Origin: Jaltomata sinuosa | Lineage: Eukaryota > Streptophyta > Magnoliopsida > Solanales > Solanaceae | DNA length: 64,000 nt | Direction of reading: 5' to 3' | Assembly (NCBI GenBank): GCA_003996215.1 | Contig: QJPP01005244.1 | Span: 62,001 to 126,000 of the forward strand | Shown: in pieces, positions 1-13,015 of the stretch | Position numbering within the stretch: position 1 is the stretch's first letter | How the letters are laid out: the number at the start of each line of letters is the position of its first letter | The notes under the pieces: model-generated | Database searches by the model: none | What the model was told of the DNA's origin: nothing | Seen by the model: only the letters and a program-made list of their open reading frames with translations | Program-made: the position numbers and the translations under genes

Positions 1-1262
1 CAGTTCCAGATATTCTATTCACCCTGGTGCCACCAAGATGTACCATGATCTACGGGAAGTCTATTGGTGGAATGGTATGAATAGGGACATAGCCGATTTT
101 GTGGCTAAGTGTCCCAACTGTCACCAAGTGAAGATAGAGCATCAACGACCGGGTGGCATGATTCAGGATATTGACCTTTCTACTTGGAAGTAGGAAGCTA
201 TCAATATGGACTTTATCACTGGGTTGCCTCTTACTCGAAGGCAACATGATTCCATTTGGGTGATTGTCGATCAGATGACTAAGTCATCCCACTTCCTAGC
301 CATTAAGACTACTGATTCTGAAGATGATTATGCCAGACTCTACCTTTGGGAGATAGTCAAATTGCATGGTGTTCCTTTTTCTATCATTTCAGATAGGGTA
401 CTCAGTTTACATCCCAGTTTTGGAGATCATTTTAGAGAGGTCATGGTACTCAGGTGATGCTTAGCACAACTTTTCACCCACAGACGGATGGCCAGGCAGA
501 GCGTACTATTCAAACTTTTGAGGATATGTTGAGAGCTTGTGTGATTGATTTCAAAGGTAATTGGGATGACCACTTACCTCTTATCGAGTTTGCCTACAAC
601 AATAGCTTTCATTCTAGCATCCAAATGGATTCTATGAGGCATTTTATGGCCGGAGGTGTAGATCTCTTATTGGTTAGTTTGAGGTAGGTGAGGCAGCTTT
701 AATTGGTCTAGATTCGGTTCATGATACTATAGAGAAGGTTCAACTCATTAGAGAGAGGTTGAAGATCGCCCAGAGTCGACAAAAATCATATGCGGATATG
801 AGAAGAAGGGAGTTGGAATTTGAAGTTGATGATTGGGTTTTTCTGAAAGTGTCACCCATGAAGGGTGTGATGATATTTGGCAAGAAAAGGAAGCTTAGTC
901 CCTGTTTTGTGGGTCCTTATCGGATCCTGAGGAGAGTTGGTAGCATTTCTTATGAGCTGGAGTTGCCTACGGAGTTAGAAGCAGTTCATTCGGTTTTCCA
1001 TGTTTCCTTGTTAAAGAAGTGTGTTGGTCATCTAACCTTGATTGTTCCTTTGGAAGATGTGAATGTGAAAGATAGTCTTACTTATGAAGAAGTTCCCATG
1101 GAGATCTTTGATCATCAGATTTGTAGGTTGAGAAATAAAGAAGTCGCTTCGGTAAAAGTTCTTTGGAGGAATCTTCTTGTTGAGGGAGCTACTTGGGAAG
1201 CAGAAGCTGCCATGAAAGCCAAGTACCCTCATCTCTTTCCTTCTGATCCAGTTTCATCTTGA
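1..1262 (+). pseudogene. Chromovirus A integrase/pol 3' remnant
   Basis: This is the 3' part of a Ty3/gypsy polyprotein, entering the window already inside the integrase. The zinc-binding HHCC region is visible near the start (HPGATK, then CPNC). The catalytic core follows: MDFITGL with the first Asp near 206-230, ISDR with the second Asp near 390, and AERTIQ with the Glu near 500. A C-terminal segment with GPYRILRRVG and a chromodomain-like end (VKVLWRN, TWEAEAAMKAKYPHLF) closes it at 1262. The frame is broken by a stop replacing a Trp codon near 190, a small indel near 398 and another near 630, so it cannot make integrase. The chromodomain-like tail and long LTRs fit a Tekay/Del chromovirus; that clade name is inference. 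Confidence 0.88.
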
Positions 1263-1497
1263 GGTAATAGTTTCCTCCTTAGTATGTCCCTCCGAACCTA
1301 CTCCATCAGTTTTCCTCATGATCTTAGCATGTATTCATGTTTTCGAAGTTTATTCAGTCTTGTTTTAAGTTGAAAGTTCAGTTTCATATTTATTCTTCAG
1401 TTTTCCTGTTTTGTTGTTGTTTGGTTAGGCTGTTTTTCTCTCCAAGTTTCCTTGCTTAGTCTTCATTCAAGGACGAATGATCCCAAGGGGGAGATAT

Positions 1498-3617
1498 TGT
1501 AACACCCCGAAAACTGAACCAACTTTCTAAGTTTAAAACTCTGAAAAATTCTAAGTTTCCAGGAATCACAGGTCCAAACCACAGACCATGGTTTGAACCA
1601 CAACTCATGGAATTGAACCGTGGTGTAGACTCTACATAAACCAGCCTCTGGTCTGAGACCACGAATACACTCTATGGACAATAGTTTGCTCTACGGACCG
1701 TAAAGTAGACTCGTGAAACTCAGGTATGAGATCAGTTCTGTTCCCAGGAACCACAAGTAAACTTTATGGGTCGTAGTATATTCGACGGGTCATCCTGCTG
1801 ACTCGTAGTTCCTCTCCTGCAGCCTAAATTCTGAGGTCCAAGACGATGACTGGTTCTATGAGTCGTAGTTCATTCTACGGGTCCATCCAGTTGACTCGTA
1901 GTTTGGCTTCTGCAGCCTGTTCTTTTGGCCAGGAACTACGAATGGAAACCACGAGCTGTGGTTTGGTCTATGACTCGTGGAATCCATCTGTGGTCCCTGA
2001 AAGTCGACTTTTTCCAATATTTTCCTAATTATGTCCCAGGGATATTTTAGTCATTACCCACCCTTTTAATGCCTAAATGATGTCATTTTGACTATTTCTA
2101 GAAGGTTTCTACCCCCATTTAGCCTAAGTCTTTCATTATCCCTCATTCATCTACCAAATTGGGAAAAGAACTCCAAGTCTAAAGCTCCAAGTTCAAGTAT
2201 CCTTTTATTTTCAATTTCAAGTGGGTTAGTTTCAATCAAGGTACGTGGGTATTCAACAATGGGTTTATTTCACCCTTCTGCCCAAAACTCCTAATTTCTA
2301 TTTTGATTTCACGAACTTTCAAATTAGGGTTCTTACCCAATTCTTATGGGTTTTGCTATAAATTGTCTTCTCATGTTTCTATTATGAAAACTATATTAAA
2401 TTGCATGATTCTGCATGGGTTTTTACATGTGAACTCCTATTTTATGAATTGAAGGCTAATTATGATAAATCTTATATGTATGAATTGATTTAAGTAAATT
2501 GGGTATTTGACAGCAATGTTTTTCATGGATTTTTAAGCAAGTGCATACCTAGTTCCTATGTTCTATGAAAATATATGTTATTATGAAATTGAACTAGAGT
2601 CATGCAAGTTTTCAAGTTATGAACTATTATGCAATGCAAGACACCCGATGTGCCATCAATGCTCATGAATTATTTCCTAAATCAACATTTGTGAGTAGTA
2701 TGAAGATCCGGGTTATGAACATGTTTATGAACAAGCTTGACATCTAGATATGTCACATGTATGTGAGCCTTATGTTATATGTTTTGGGAGTAGTATTTAG
2801 CACCCAGCGATGAGGGTTCTAGACAACCCAAGTTCAAAACTACGTTGGCACCGTAGGTTGCCCTCCGTGGCTTATGAAAGGATCCTTATGACATGGTTCT
2901 AACCTTAGCCGATTAGGACAACCTTTTTCAGTGTGGGTGCATGACACTGGACTCCATGTAGCGCAACATGGTTTATGTCGGTTAAGAGAAACTCCCACAT
3001 GATTATTTTCAAGCTATGAAGTTACATGATACTTTACTTTGAATATTGACTTTACTTCATGTTCTATGTCTTATATCTTGGTAATTTCTTATGCTATCTC
3101 TTTTTACAAACGAGCTCATCTTAAGCATGTTTTAAGTATGTTTTCATCATAATCATGCTTATCTCACATACTCGGTACATCCTATAGTACTGACACATAC
3201 TTTGCGCTGCATCCTCTTGATGTTGCAGATTTAGGTTCCCTCCCTCAGGCACGTGGCTAGAGACCGCAGTCCATTCCAGTCAGTGTTTGTGAGCCCTCAT
3301 TGTTCGAGGGCTAGTTATGATTCTAGCTAGTTTTTGATTATTTACTTTCGTACCTTGAGTTAGCTAGGGTCTTGTCCTAGCAACTCCTTATGTCATTTGT
3401 AGAGGCTTTTCAGACATAGACAATATTCGAGTCTCTTATTTTGGATTGTGTTTTATCTTGACTTATCATTTATGTGTTGGGTTACCTAACTTTCTATTTA
3501 TGCTTCCGCCATGTTTCCTTTATGAATGACTGAGTATGCTATGACCAAGGGTTAACTTGGTACACTCGTGGTCCTGGGTCCCGTGTTACGTCCAGTGGGT
3601 AGCCTCGGGGCATGACA
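1498..3617 (+). repeat. Full-length chromovirus LTR (family A/B)
   Basis: A 2120-bp LTR begins TGTAACACCCCG after the purine-rich tract CAAGGGGGAGATAT and ends GGGGCATGACA. It is followed by TTAGTATCAGAGC, which resembles a tRNA-iMet primer-binding site. It matches the LTR at 5981-8112 along its length. It serves as the 3' LTR of the pol remnant on its left, yet is followed by primer-binding-site-like and gag sequence as a 5' LTR would be. Confidence 0.88.
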
Positions 3618-3828
3618 AACTTAGTATCAGAGCCTCAGGTTCAAGAGTCCTAGGATTGTCTGAAAGCCGCATCGAGTAGAGTCTCTTTAATGTGTGTGAA
3701 ACACTCCACACTTATGAGAGGGAAGCTATGATATGTCTTAGAAAAACTTCACTTCTTTCATGATCATATCGTGCGATAGAGTTTAACTATAATATCCCTC
3801 TAATCCTTCCTTTGTACGTTTCAAATTA

Positions 3829-4746
3829 TGCCTCGACATGCTATGCCTCACCGAGCTGCTCGAAAGGCTGCTCCTCCAGTTCCATCCCCCAAGGTCACGA
3901 ATGAGGAGTTTAGGAACGCCATCCATATGATAGCCCAGACCATAGCCGCTCAGGCCAACCAGCCAGCTCCTATCCCCTCCATCCTCACGGTGGGGTAGCG
4001 ACCCAAGTTCGTGATTTTATCTGTATGAACCCACTGGAGTTCTGGGGTTCGAAAGTGAATGAAGATCCACTAAATTTTATTGATGAAGTGAAGAAGGTCT
4101 TTGATGTGATACAAGTAGGTGGTGTTGATATGGTCGAGCTAGCATCATATCAACTCAAGGATGTAGCTCATATCTGGTTCACGCAATGAAATGAAGCTAG
4201 AGCTAGGGACGTGTTCCCTATGACTTGGGAGTATTTTGAGAGGGCTTTTCTCGACCGGTTCTTTCCCCAAGAGTTGAGGCAAGCTAAGGCCGAGGAACTT
4301 TTGAACTTGAGGCAGGGATCGATGTCAGTCCAGGAGTACAGTTTGAAGTTCACTCAGCTGTCTAGATATGCCCCCTCTATATTAGCGGACCCTCATGATT
4401 AGATGAGTAAGTTTATCTATGGGGTTTCAGATATGGTGAAGAAGGAGTGTAGGTCTGCTATGTTGTTGAGTGATATGAATATTTCCAGACTCATGGCCCA
4501 TGACACCAGATTGAGGGAGACAAGCTTAGGGAGATGGCTAGGGAGAATAAGAGAGTTAGAGACGAGGGTTCATGTTTTGGCCATAAGAGGTCCGGTGGCG
4601 GACATTGCTCCTCATTTCAGAAGAAGTCATCAGGACCCGTTCATTCTTCTACTAGTGCTCCTACCCAGGACCCAAGGCCTCGTCATGATCAGACTGGTAG
4701 AGGATCTGGTTCCTATTCGCTGGTAGAGGATCAGATTGTTAATTTT
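3829..4746 (+). pseudogene. Chromovirus A gag remnant
   Basis: A degenerate gag opens with an ATG at about 3829 (MPRHAMPHRAA) and aligns with the gag of element B at 8322. The capsid-like core is recognisable (FPMTWEYFERAFLDRFFP near 4217, then LLNLRQGSMSVQEYSLKF). In-frame stops lie near 3997, 4187 and 4400. The gag then runs abruptly into LTR sequence near 4747, so the zinc knuckle, protease, reverse transcriptase and integrase are all missing. It is a non-coding relic. Confidence 0.82.
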
Positions 4747-5273
4747 TTATGCTATCTCTTTTTACGAACGATCTCATCATAAGCATGTTTAAGTATGTTT
4801 TAATCATAATCATGCATATCTCACATACTCGGTACATCCTATAGTACTGACGCATACTTTGTGTTGCATCCTCTTGATGATGGAGATTTAGGTTTCCTCC
4901 CTCAGGCACGTGGCTAGAGACCGCAGGCCATTCCAGTCAGTGTTGGTGAGTCCTCATTGTTCGAGGGCTAGTTATTATTCTAGATAATTTTTGATTATTT
5001 ACTTTCGTACTTTGAGTTAGCTAGGGTCTTGTCCTAGCAACTCCTTATGTCATTTGTGGAGGCTTTTCAAACATAGACAGTATTTGAGTCTCTTATTTAA
5101 GATTGTGTTTCATCTTGACTTATCATTTATGTGTTGGGTTGCCTAATTTCTATTTATGCTTCCGCCATGTTTTCTTTATGAATGACTGAGTATGCTATGA
5201 CCAAGGGTTAACTTGGGACACTCATGGTCTCGAGTCCCGTATTACATCCTGAGAGTAGCCTCGGGGAGTGACA
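4747..5273 (+). repeat. Truncated chromovirus LTR (3' portion)
   Basis: About 527 bp matches the last 530 bp of the LTR at 1498-3617 (shared ATGCTATCTC, GGCACGTGGCTAGAGACCGCAG and so on) and ends GGGGAGTGACA. It is fused directly to broken gag sequence, so the first 1.6 kb of this LTR and all of pol were lost in one deletion or recombination. Confidence 0.82.
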
Positions 5274-5980
5274 CTCACTCATGCCATTTATCGGTCCACT
5301 ACATTATTAGTTAAAGAAATTAATACCAACCTCTCATGAGTCATGATGTGATTCATCTCCTTTTATTAAATCTTATTTTAAATGTATAATTATTGCTATA
5401 ATCAAGTAGGTTAATGAATAATCTACATATATGTATTAAAAGCTAGGTAAAAAAAGTAATGTGGTAGTCTTTTGAGTCTTCTTATTTATCAACTCTAACT
5501 TTAACTTTTTTCCCTTTGTCTATTATTTTCTCACTAAAAGAATATGCAGAATAACAAAAATATATATATTTCACTCATTAATTGAGTGCTTTAATTTATT
5601 CATTATTTTGGGTATTGTAAAAGACATGACATATATATATGAGAATTGAATGCCCCCAGACGGATGTAACGTATGACTTCTTGATAACACAAACTTTAAA
5701 ATCTCATAAACTCGGTACTCCACCCTATACATGGGAGTTACGGAATTTTTTGATACTATAAAGTAAGTTCACTTCTTATTCATTTAACTCTTGTCACCTT
5801 CATAACTCGTATCTAGTTACCTATTCAATTGTTACTTTTAATATCCATAATTGTCATGCTTTTAATATTCATAACTTTTAAATTTTTAATGTAAAATTTT
5901 AAGATATCTTTTGATATTCCTCTATTTCTTTCTATATAAATTCATCTTTTTAGCTTCATGAGACCCCTATTGCAAGATTA
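5274..5980. other. Spacer between chromoviruses A and B, no gene seen
   Basis: About 700 bp of AT-rich sequence with no credible coding frame, structured RNA or recognisable repeat ends. It is the only obviously non-LTR DNA in the first 31 kb. The five bases before the next LTR are GATTA, the expected left target-site copy for element B; its right partner is not recoverable. Confidence 0.5.
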
Positions 5981-8112
5981 TGTAACACCCTGGAAATTGA
6001 ACCAGCTTTCTTAGTTTAAAAAATCTGGAAAAAAATTCAAGTTTCCAGGAATCACGGATCCAAACCACGGACCGTGGTTTGAACCACAGGTCGTGGAATT
6101 GAGTCTTGGGTTGCCTTCTGTGGTTCAAACCTCTGGTCTGAGAACTATGGGTTGATTTTACAGACCGTAGTTCACTCTACGGACTGTACTGTCAACTTGT
6201 GGAACTTGATCAGAGGGTTGACAGTTTCCCCAAGTTTCATGACTGGTTTCTACGGCCCGTAGTTTGAACTACAGACTGTCCTGCTGACTCGTAGAATTTG
6301 ATCAGAGGCCTGCAAGTTTCCCAGAAATGACGACTCGGATCCACAGACCGTTGTTCAGTTGACGAGCTATACCGTTGAACCGTGGTTTACCTTCTGCAAC
6401 TTGATTGTTTTGGCCAGGAACCACGAATGGAAACCACAAACCGTCCGTGGAATCCATCCGTGATTCCTGAAAGTTAATTTTTAATAGCTTTTTCCTAATT
6501 ATGTCCCAGGAGTATTTTTGTCATTAGCCATCCTTTTAACTCCTAAGTGAGGTCATTTTGGCCATTCTTAGCATGATTTCTAATCCTATTATCCTAAGTC
6601 CCTTCTCATTACCTCATTCACCTCCCAAAAAGAGAAAGAACTTCTTCAAGCTTCAAGTCTCAAGCTCCAAGTTCAAGTCTCCTCTTCTTTTCAATTTCAA
6701 GGGGGTTAGCTTCAATCAAGGTATGTGGGTATTCAACAATGGGTTGCTCTGACCCTTGTGCCCAAAACCTCCAATTCTTATTTTGAATTATGAACTTGTG
6801 AAATTAGGGTTTTGATCTAAATTGGGGAAAACTTATGAAATCAGTTTCTATGCATCAATTCATGGTTTCTTATTATGTATCTATGATTTGACTAAGATTC
6901 TTTAATTGATTTTAAAAGCCCATGCATTAAAGTTGGGTTCTAGCATGATTCCATTGAATGGCATGTTTCAAGTGAAAAATTTACATGTTTAGATAATATG
7001 ACTTTACGTGTTTAAGAAATTGCATGCCTAATTCTTCAAGTATGAATTTAGAAAGAAAAAGTATGATTTTGGAATTATGGATATGTTAAACTTCAAAAAC
7101 TTATGATATGAGAATTTGCATGATACCCGATGTGTCTTCATGCTTTTAAATAAGATTTGGATTTAGATTATTCCACCATGATTTATGAGCTAAATGCATA
7201 TTTTGGGAGTAGTATTTAGCGCCGAGCAATGGGGGTTCGATTACCCAAGTCCAAAATTACATTGTCAGCGTAGGTTATGAATTGCCCTATGGGCTTATGA
7301 GAGTGGTTCCACATCTTGATCATGGTGTCATGTGCTTTAGCGGGTATTAGGACAGCTTTGCTAACTAGGGTTATATAGTTGGGTATGGTGACTCGTTCCT
7401 TGGCAGGGTTCAAGTCAGCTTTTCTAACTAGGGTTATATAGTTAGATTCTATGTATCTCACATGGTCTATTATCAGTTATAAGAAACTCTCGTATGAATG
7501 TTTTGACTTGTTTAAGCTTAGAACACCTATTTTGAAGTCTTGACTTTTATCTCACGTTTACTATTCAAATTGTGATATTTACTTTTGATAACTCCTTTAT
7601 GCATGAACTGAGCTTCTATTTATGTCTTAAGTTTGTTTTCATCATATTCATGCATATCTCACATATTCAGTACATCTTATAGTACTAATGCATATTTGGT
7701 GTTGCATCCTCTTGATGATGCAGTTTCAGGTTTACTCCCCCAGGCACGTGGCTAGAGATTTCAGGCCACTTCCAGTCTGCTGTTGGTGAGTCCTCATAGT
7801 TTGAGGGCTAGTTATGATCTCAGTTAGTTTGTGGTTATTTACTTCCATACTTTGAGTTATCTAGGGTCTTGTCCTAGCAACTCCTTATGTTATATGTAGA
7901 GGTTATTCAAACATAGACAGTATTCGAGTCTTTCTTTCAAGTTATGTTTCATTTTGACTTATCGTATATGATATGGGTTGCCTAACTTTCTACCTATGTT
8001 TCCACTATGTTTTCTTATGAATGACTAAGTGTCCTATGATCAAGGGTTAACTTAGGACACTTGTGGTCCTAGATCCCGTGTTACATCTAGGGGGTAGCCT
8101 CAGGACGTGACA
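5981..8112 (+). repeat. 5' LTR of chromovirus B
   Basis: A 2132-bp LTR begins TGTAACACCC and ends GACGTGACA, close in length and sequence to the LTR at 1498-3617. It is followed by the same TTAGTATCAGAGCC primer-binding-like sequence. Small indels and substitutions relative to the first LTR show that the copies have diverged. Confidence 0.88.
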
Positions 8113-8321
8113 AACTTAGTATCAGAGCCTCAGGTTCAAGAGTCCTAGGATGTCTGAAATCTGCATCAAGTAGAGTCTCTTTCTTGGGTGTGAAGTGCGT
8201 CACATTTATGAGAATGAACCTGTGAGATATCTTAGAAAAACTTTACTTCTTTCAGGATCATATCGTGCGATAGAGTTTAACTCTAATATCCCTCTAATCC
8301 TTTCCTTGTACATTTTAGATT

Positions 8322-9488
8322 ATGCCTCGACGTGTTATGCCTCACCGAGCTACTCAGAATGTTGCTTCTCCAGCCCCAGCCCCCGAGGTCACGAATAAGG
8401 AGTTCAGGAACGCCATCCATATGCTAGCCCAGACCTTGGCCACCCAGCTCAATTAGCTGGCTCCTATCCCCGTCCATCCTCAAGGTGGGGTAGCGACCCG
8501 AGTTCGTGATTTTATTCGTATGAACCCACCGGAGTTTTGGGGTTTGAAAGTGAATAAGGATCCACTACACTTTGTTGATGAAGTGAAGAAAGTCTTTGAT
8601 GTGATGCTAGTGGATGGTGTTGATAGTGTCGAGTTAGCATCCTATTAACTCAAGGATGTAGCTCATATCTGGTTCACGCAATGGAAGGAAACTAGGGCTA
8701 GAGACGTGGTCCCTATGACTTGGGAGTGTTTTGGAATGGCTTTCCTCGATCGGTTCTTTCCCCGAGATTTGTGGCAAGCTAAGGCTGATGAATTTGTGAA
8801 CTTGAGACAGGGATCCATGACAAACCAGAGTACAGTTTGAGGTTCACTCAGCTGGCTAGGTATGCCCCCTCTATGGTAGCTGACCCATAGGATCAGATGA
8901 GCAAGTTTATCTATGGGGTTTCTGATATGGTGAAGAAGGAGTGTAGGTCCGCTATGCTTTTGAGTGATATGAATATTTCCAGACTTATGACCCATGCCCA
9001 TCAGATCGAGGGAGACAAGCTTAGAGAGATGGCTAGAGAGAACAAAAGAGTCAGATCCGAGAGTCCGGGATTTAGCCATCAGAAGTCTGGAGGCGGACAT
9101 CAATCTTCCTTTCAGAAGAGGTCATCAGGACCAGTGCATTCTACCGCTAGTTTTCCTTTTCAGGCCTCCAAGCCTCATCATGATCAGTCTGGTAGGGGTG
9201 CAGGATCTTATTCTCAGGGGAGTGGTTCAATGGGGCCTTCATATCCCGTTTGCACCAAGTGTGGATAGAGTCATCCCGGTGAGTGTCTAGCTGGTTCAGG
9301 TAGTTTCTTCGGGTGTAGTCAGGCTGGACATCAGATTAGAGATTTCCCTTCAGCTAAAAAGGGATAGGGAGGTAGTAGGACTCAGTCTTCCCCAGCAGCT
9401 CCAGGAGGTCGACCAGCCCAGCAGGGTACAATTTCTAGTTCTGGTGGTCAGCGCCAGAACTGCCTTTATGCTATATCCTCTCGTTAGG
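8322..9488 (+). pseudogene. Chromovirus B gag (broken)
   Basis: Gag starts at the ATG at 8322 (MPRRVMPHRATQ). A capsid-like core follows (VPMTWECFGMAFLDRFFP near 8710), then a basic segment and a zinc knuckle-like CTKCG followed by HPGECL near 9250. Stops or frame breaks occur near 8455, 8646, 8820 and 9268. Gag would coat and package element RNA; this copy cannot do so intact. Confidence 0.82.
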
Positions 9489-9502
9489 ACTAGGAGAGTT
9501 CA

Positions 9503-12500
9503 TTGGACATTGTCACTGGTATGTTGAAAGTCTTCTCTCTATATGTGTATGCTTTGTTGGACCCCGGTGTCTCCTTATCTTTTGTGACACCTTATGTAGC
9601 ATTCAAATTTGAAATTTGTCCTGAATTGCTTTTAGAACCCTTTTGTGTTTTTACTCCTATTGTTGAGTCAGTCCTAGCCAAAAGAATCTATCGAAATTGC
9701 CCTATCTCAGTCCTTCATATAGTCACTTCAGCGAATCTAGATGAGTTGGAGATGATTGATTTTGATGTTATTCTTGGTATGCATTGGTTGTATGCTTGTT
9801 ATGCTTCGGTTGATTATAGTACTCGGATTGTCAGTTTCAAGTTTCCAAATGAACCCGTCTTAGAGTGGCAAGGTAGTCCCCCATCCTCGAAAGGTCATTT
9901 CATATCTTTTCTTAAGGCTAGAAAGATGATTTCTAAGGGTTATGTTTATCATATAGTTTGGGTTATGGACACGGAGTCTGAAACCCCATCTCTCCAGTCA
10001 GTTCTTGTTGTGAATGAATTTCCAGAAATGTTCCCTGATGATTTGCCTAGAGTCCCTCCCGAGCGGGAGATTTACTTTAGGATAGATTTTCTCCAAGATA
10101 CGAATCCTATATCTATTCCTCCATATAGGATGGCTCCTGCGAAAATCAAGGAATTGAAAGACCAGTTGAAAGACCTCCTTGATAAGAGTTTTATTCGACC
10201 CAACATTTCTCCATGGGGTGCCCCTGTTTTGTTTGTGCGGAAGAAAGATGGTTCCCTCAGAATGCGTATCAACTACCGTCAGTTGAACAAGGTCACAATC
10301 AAGAATAAGTATCCCATTCCTAGGATTGATGACTTGTTTGATCAGCTTCAGGGTGCTAGTTTCTTCTCCAAGATCGACCTTAGATCCGGCTATCATCAGC
10401 TTCGTGTTCGAGAGTGTGATATTTTGAAGACAGCCTTCAGAACTCGGTATGGTCATTATGAATTTGTTGTGATGTCTTTTGGTCTAACAAATGCTCCCAC
10501 AGCCTTTATGGATTTGATGAACCGTGTATTCAAGCAGTATCTGGATATGTTTGTGATTGTGTTCATTAATGATATCCTTATCTATTCTTGGAGTGAGGAG
10601 GAGCATGAGGACCATTTGAGAGTGGTGTTGCAAACTCTCAAGGACCGGCAGTTATTTGCTAAGTTTAGAAAGTGTGAGTTTTGGATGCAGTATATTGCTT
10701 TTCTAGGTCATATTGTGACTAGAGATGGTATTCGAGTTGATTCTTAAAAGATTGAGGCAGTAAAGAACTGGCCTTGACCCACTTCTCCATCTGATATTAG
10801 GAGCTTCTTGGGTTTGGCTGGTTATTATAGGAGGTTTGTGGAAGGGTTTTCTTCCATTGCTGCCTCTTTGACTCGATTGACTTAGAAGAAGGTTAAATTT
10901 CAGTGGTATGATTTGTGTGAGAAGAACTTTCAGGAATTGAAGACTAGATTGACCACAGCTCCAGTGTTGGCTCTACCCTAGGGCCTAGATTAATTTGTTG
11001 TGTATTGTGATGCCTCTAGGATTGGTTTGGGTTGTGTGTTGATGCAGCATGGTAAAGTGATTGCTTATGCTTCGAGACAGCATAAGGCTCATGAGAAGAA
11101 CTACCCCACTCATTATCTTGAGTTAGCGGTCGTGGTTTTTGCTTTGAAGATTTGGAGACACTACTTATATGGTGTTCATTTGGATGTATTCACCGATCAT
11201 AAGAGTCTCCAGTATGTGTTCTCTCAGAAAGAATTAAATCTTCGTCAAAGGAGATGGTTTGAGCTCCTTAAGGATTATGATATGAGTGTGCTTTACCATC
11301 CGGATAAGGCCACTGTAGTGGCGGATGCACTTAGTAGATTGTCCATGGGTAGTGTGTCTTCATTTGAAGACGGGAAGAAGGAATTGGTTAAGGAAGTTCA
11401 TAGGTTGGCTCAGTTGGGAGTTCGCCTTATGGACTCAACCGAAGGTGGTGTTATTATTCAGAATGGTTCCGAATTATCTTTGGTGGCTGAAGTAAAGGCA
11501 AAGCAAGATAGTGATCCTATTTTTCTTCAGTTAAAGGGTGCAGTCCATCAACAGAGGGTTGAGGTATTCTCCCAAGGGGGAGATGGTGTGCTTTGTTATC
11601 AGGGTCAATTGTGTGTGCCGGATGTAGATGGGTTGAGATAGCAAATTTTGATGGAGGCTTATAGTTCCAGATATTCTATTCACCCTTGGGCCACCAAGAT
11701 GTACCGTGATCTATTGGAAGTCTATTGGTAGAATGGTATGAAGAGGGACATAGCCGATTTTGTGTCTAAGTGTCCCAACTATCAGCAAGTTAAGGTAGAG
11801 CATCAGCGACTGGGTAGCATGACTCGGGATATTGACCTTCCTACTTGGAAGTGGTAAGCGATCAATATGGACTTCATTACAGGTTTGCCTCATACTCGAA
11901 GGTAGCATGATTCGATTTGGGTGATTGTTTACACGATGACCAAATCAGCCCACTTCCTGGCTGTCAAGACTACTGATTCATCTAAGGATTATGCCAGACT
12001 CTATATCCGGGAGATAGTTCGATTGCATGTTGTCCCACTGTCCATCATTTCAGATAGAGGTACTCAGTTTACCTCCCAGTTTTGGAGATCATTTCAGAGA
12101 GGTCTGGGTACTCAAATGAAGCTTAGCATAACTTTTCACCCATAGACAGATGGCCAAGCTGAGCGTACTATTTAGACTTTGGAGGATATGTTGAGAGCTT
12201 GTGTGATTGATTTCAAGGGCAATTGAGATGATCACTTACCTCTTATCAAGTTTGCCTACAACAACAGTTTCCACTCTAGCATCCAGATGGCTCCTTATGA
12301 GGCACTTTATAGTCGAAGGTGTAGATCTCCTATTGGTTGGTTTGAGGTAGGTGAAGCAGCTTTGATTGGTCGAGATTTGGTTCATGAGACTATGGAGAAG
12401 GTTCAGCTTATTAGGGAAAGGTTGAAGACCGCTCAGAGTCGACAAAAATCATATGCGTATGTGAGAAGGAGGGAATTGGAATTTGAAGTTGATGATTGGA

Positions 12501-12921
12501 TTTTTCTGAAGGTGTCACCCATGAATGGTGTGATGAGATTTGGAAAGAAGGGGAAGCTTAGTCCCCATTTTGTAGGTCCTTATCAGATTCTGAGGAGAGT
12601 TGGTAGTGTTACTTACGAGCTGGATTTGCCATCGGATTTAGAAGCAGTTCATCCGATTTTTCATATTTCGTTGTTGAAGAAGTATTGGTGATCCAACCTT
12701 GATTGTTCCTTTGGAAGATGTGAATGTGAAGGATAGCCTTAATTATAAGGAACTTCCCATGGGGATTCTTGATCATTAGATTTAGAGGTTGAGAAATAAA
12801 GAAGTCGCTTCGGTAAAGGTCCTTTGGAGAAATCAGCTAGTTGAAGGAGCTACTTGGGAAGACGAAGAGGCCATGAAGGCCAAATACCTTCATCTCTTTC
12901 GTTTCGATCCAGTTTCAGCTT
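9503..12921 (+). pseudogene. Chromovirus B protease-RT-RNaseH-integrase (broken)
   Basis: A 414-codon open stretch (9503-10747) contains a retropepsin-like LLDPGVSLSFV motif and a reverse transcriptase with the usual blocks (SPWGAPVLFVRKKDGS, KIDLRSGYHQLRV, MSFGLTNAPTAF). The catalytic block reads VFINDILIYS, so the first Asp of the expected IDD triad is Asn. RNase H is open at 11000-11641 (YCDAS, VFTDHKSL, VVADALSR). Integrase is spread over 11645-12691 with stops near 11730, 12145 and 12225. The chromodomain-like C-terminus runs to about 12921. Several nonsense codons and the catalytic substitution make it non-functional. Confidence 0.88.
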
Positions 12922-13015
12922 GAGGTAATAGTTTCCTCCTTAGTATGTCCCTCTGAACCTACTCCATCAGTTTTCCTCATGATCTTAGTATGTGTTCATG
13001 TTTCTCGAAGTGTCA

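Larger units (their letters stand above)
5981..13015 (+). mobile_element. Chromovirus B, 5' LTR plus decayed gag-pol
   Basis: A Ty3/gypsy element with a complete 5' LTR, a primer-binding-site-like sequence at about 8115, gag, then protease, reverse transcriptase, RNase H and integrase in the order expected of Metaviridae. The 3' untranslated part after the polyprotein (from 12922) matches 1262-1350 of element A until 13015. There it is cut exactly at the intact terminus of the opposite-strand element C. The 3' LTR is absent. Confidence 0.87.
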
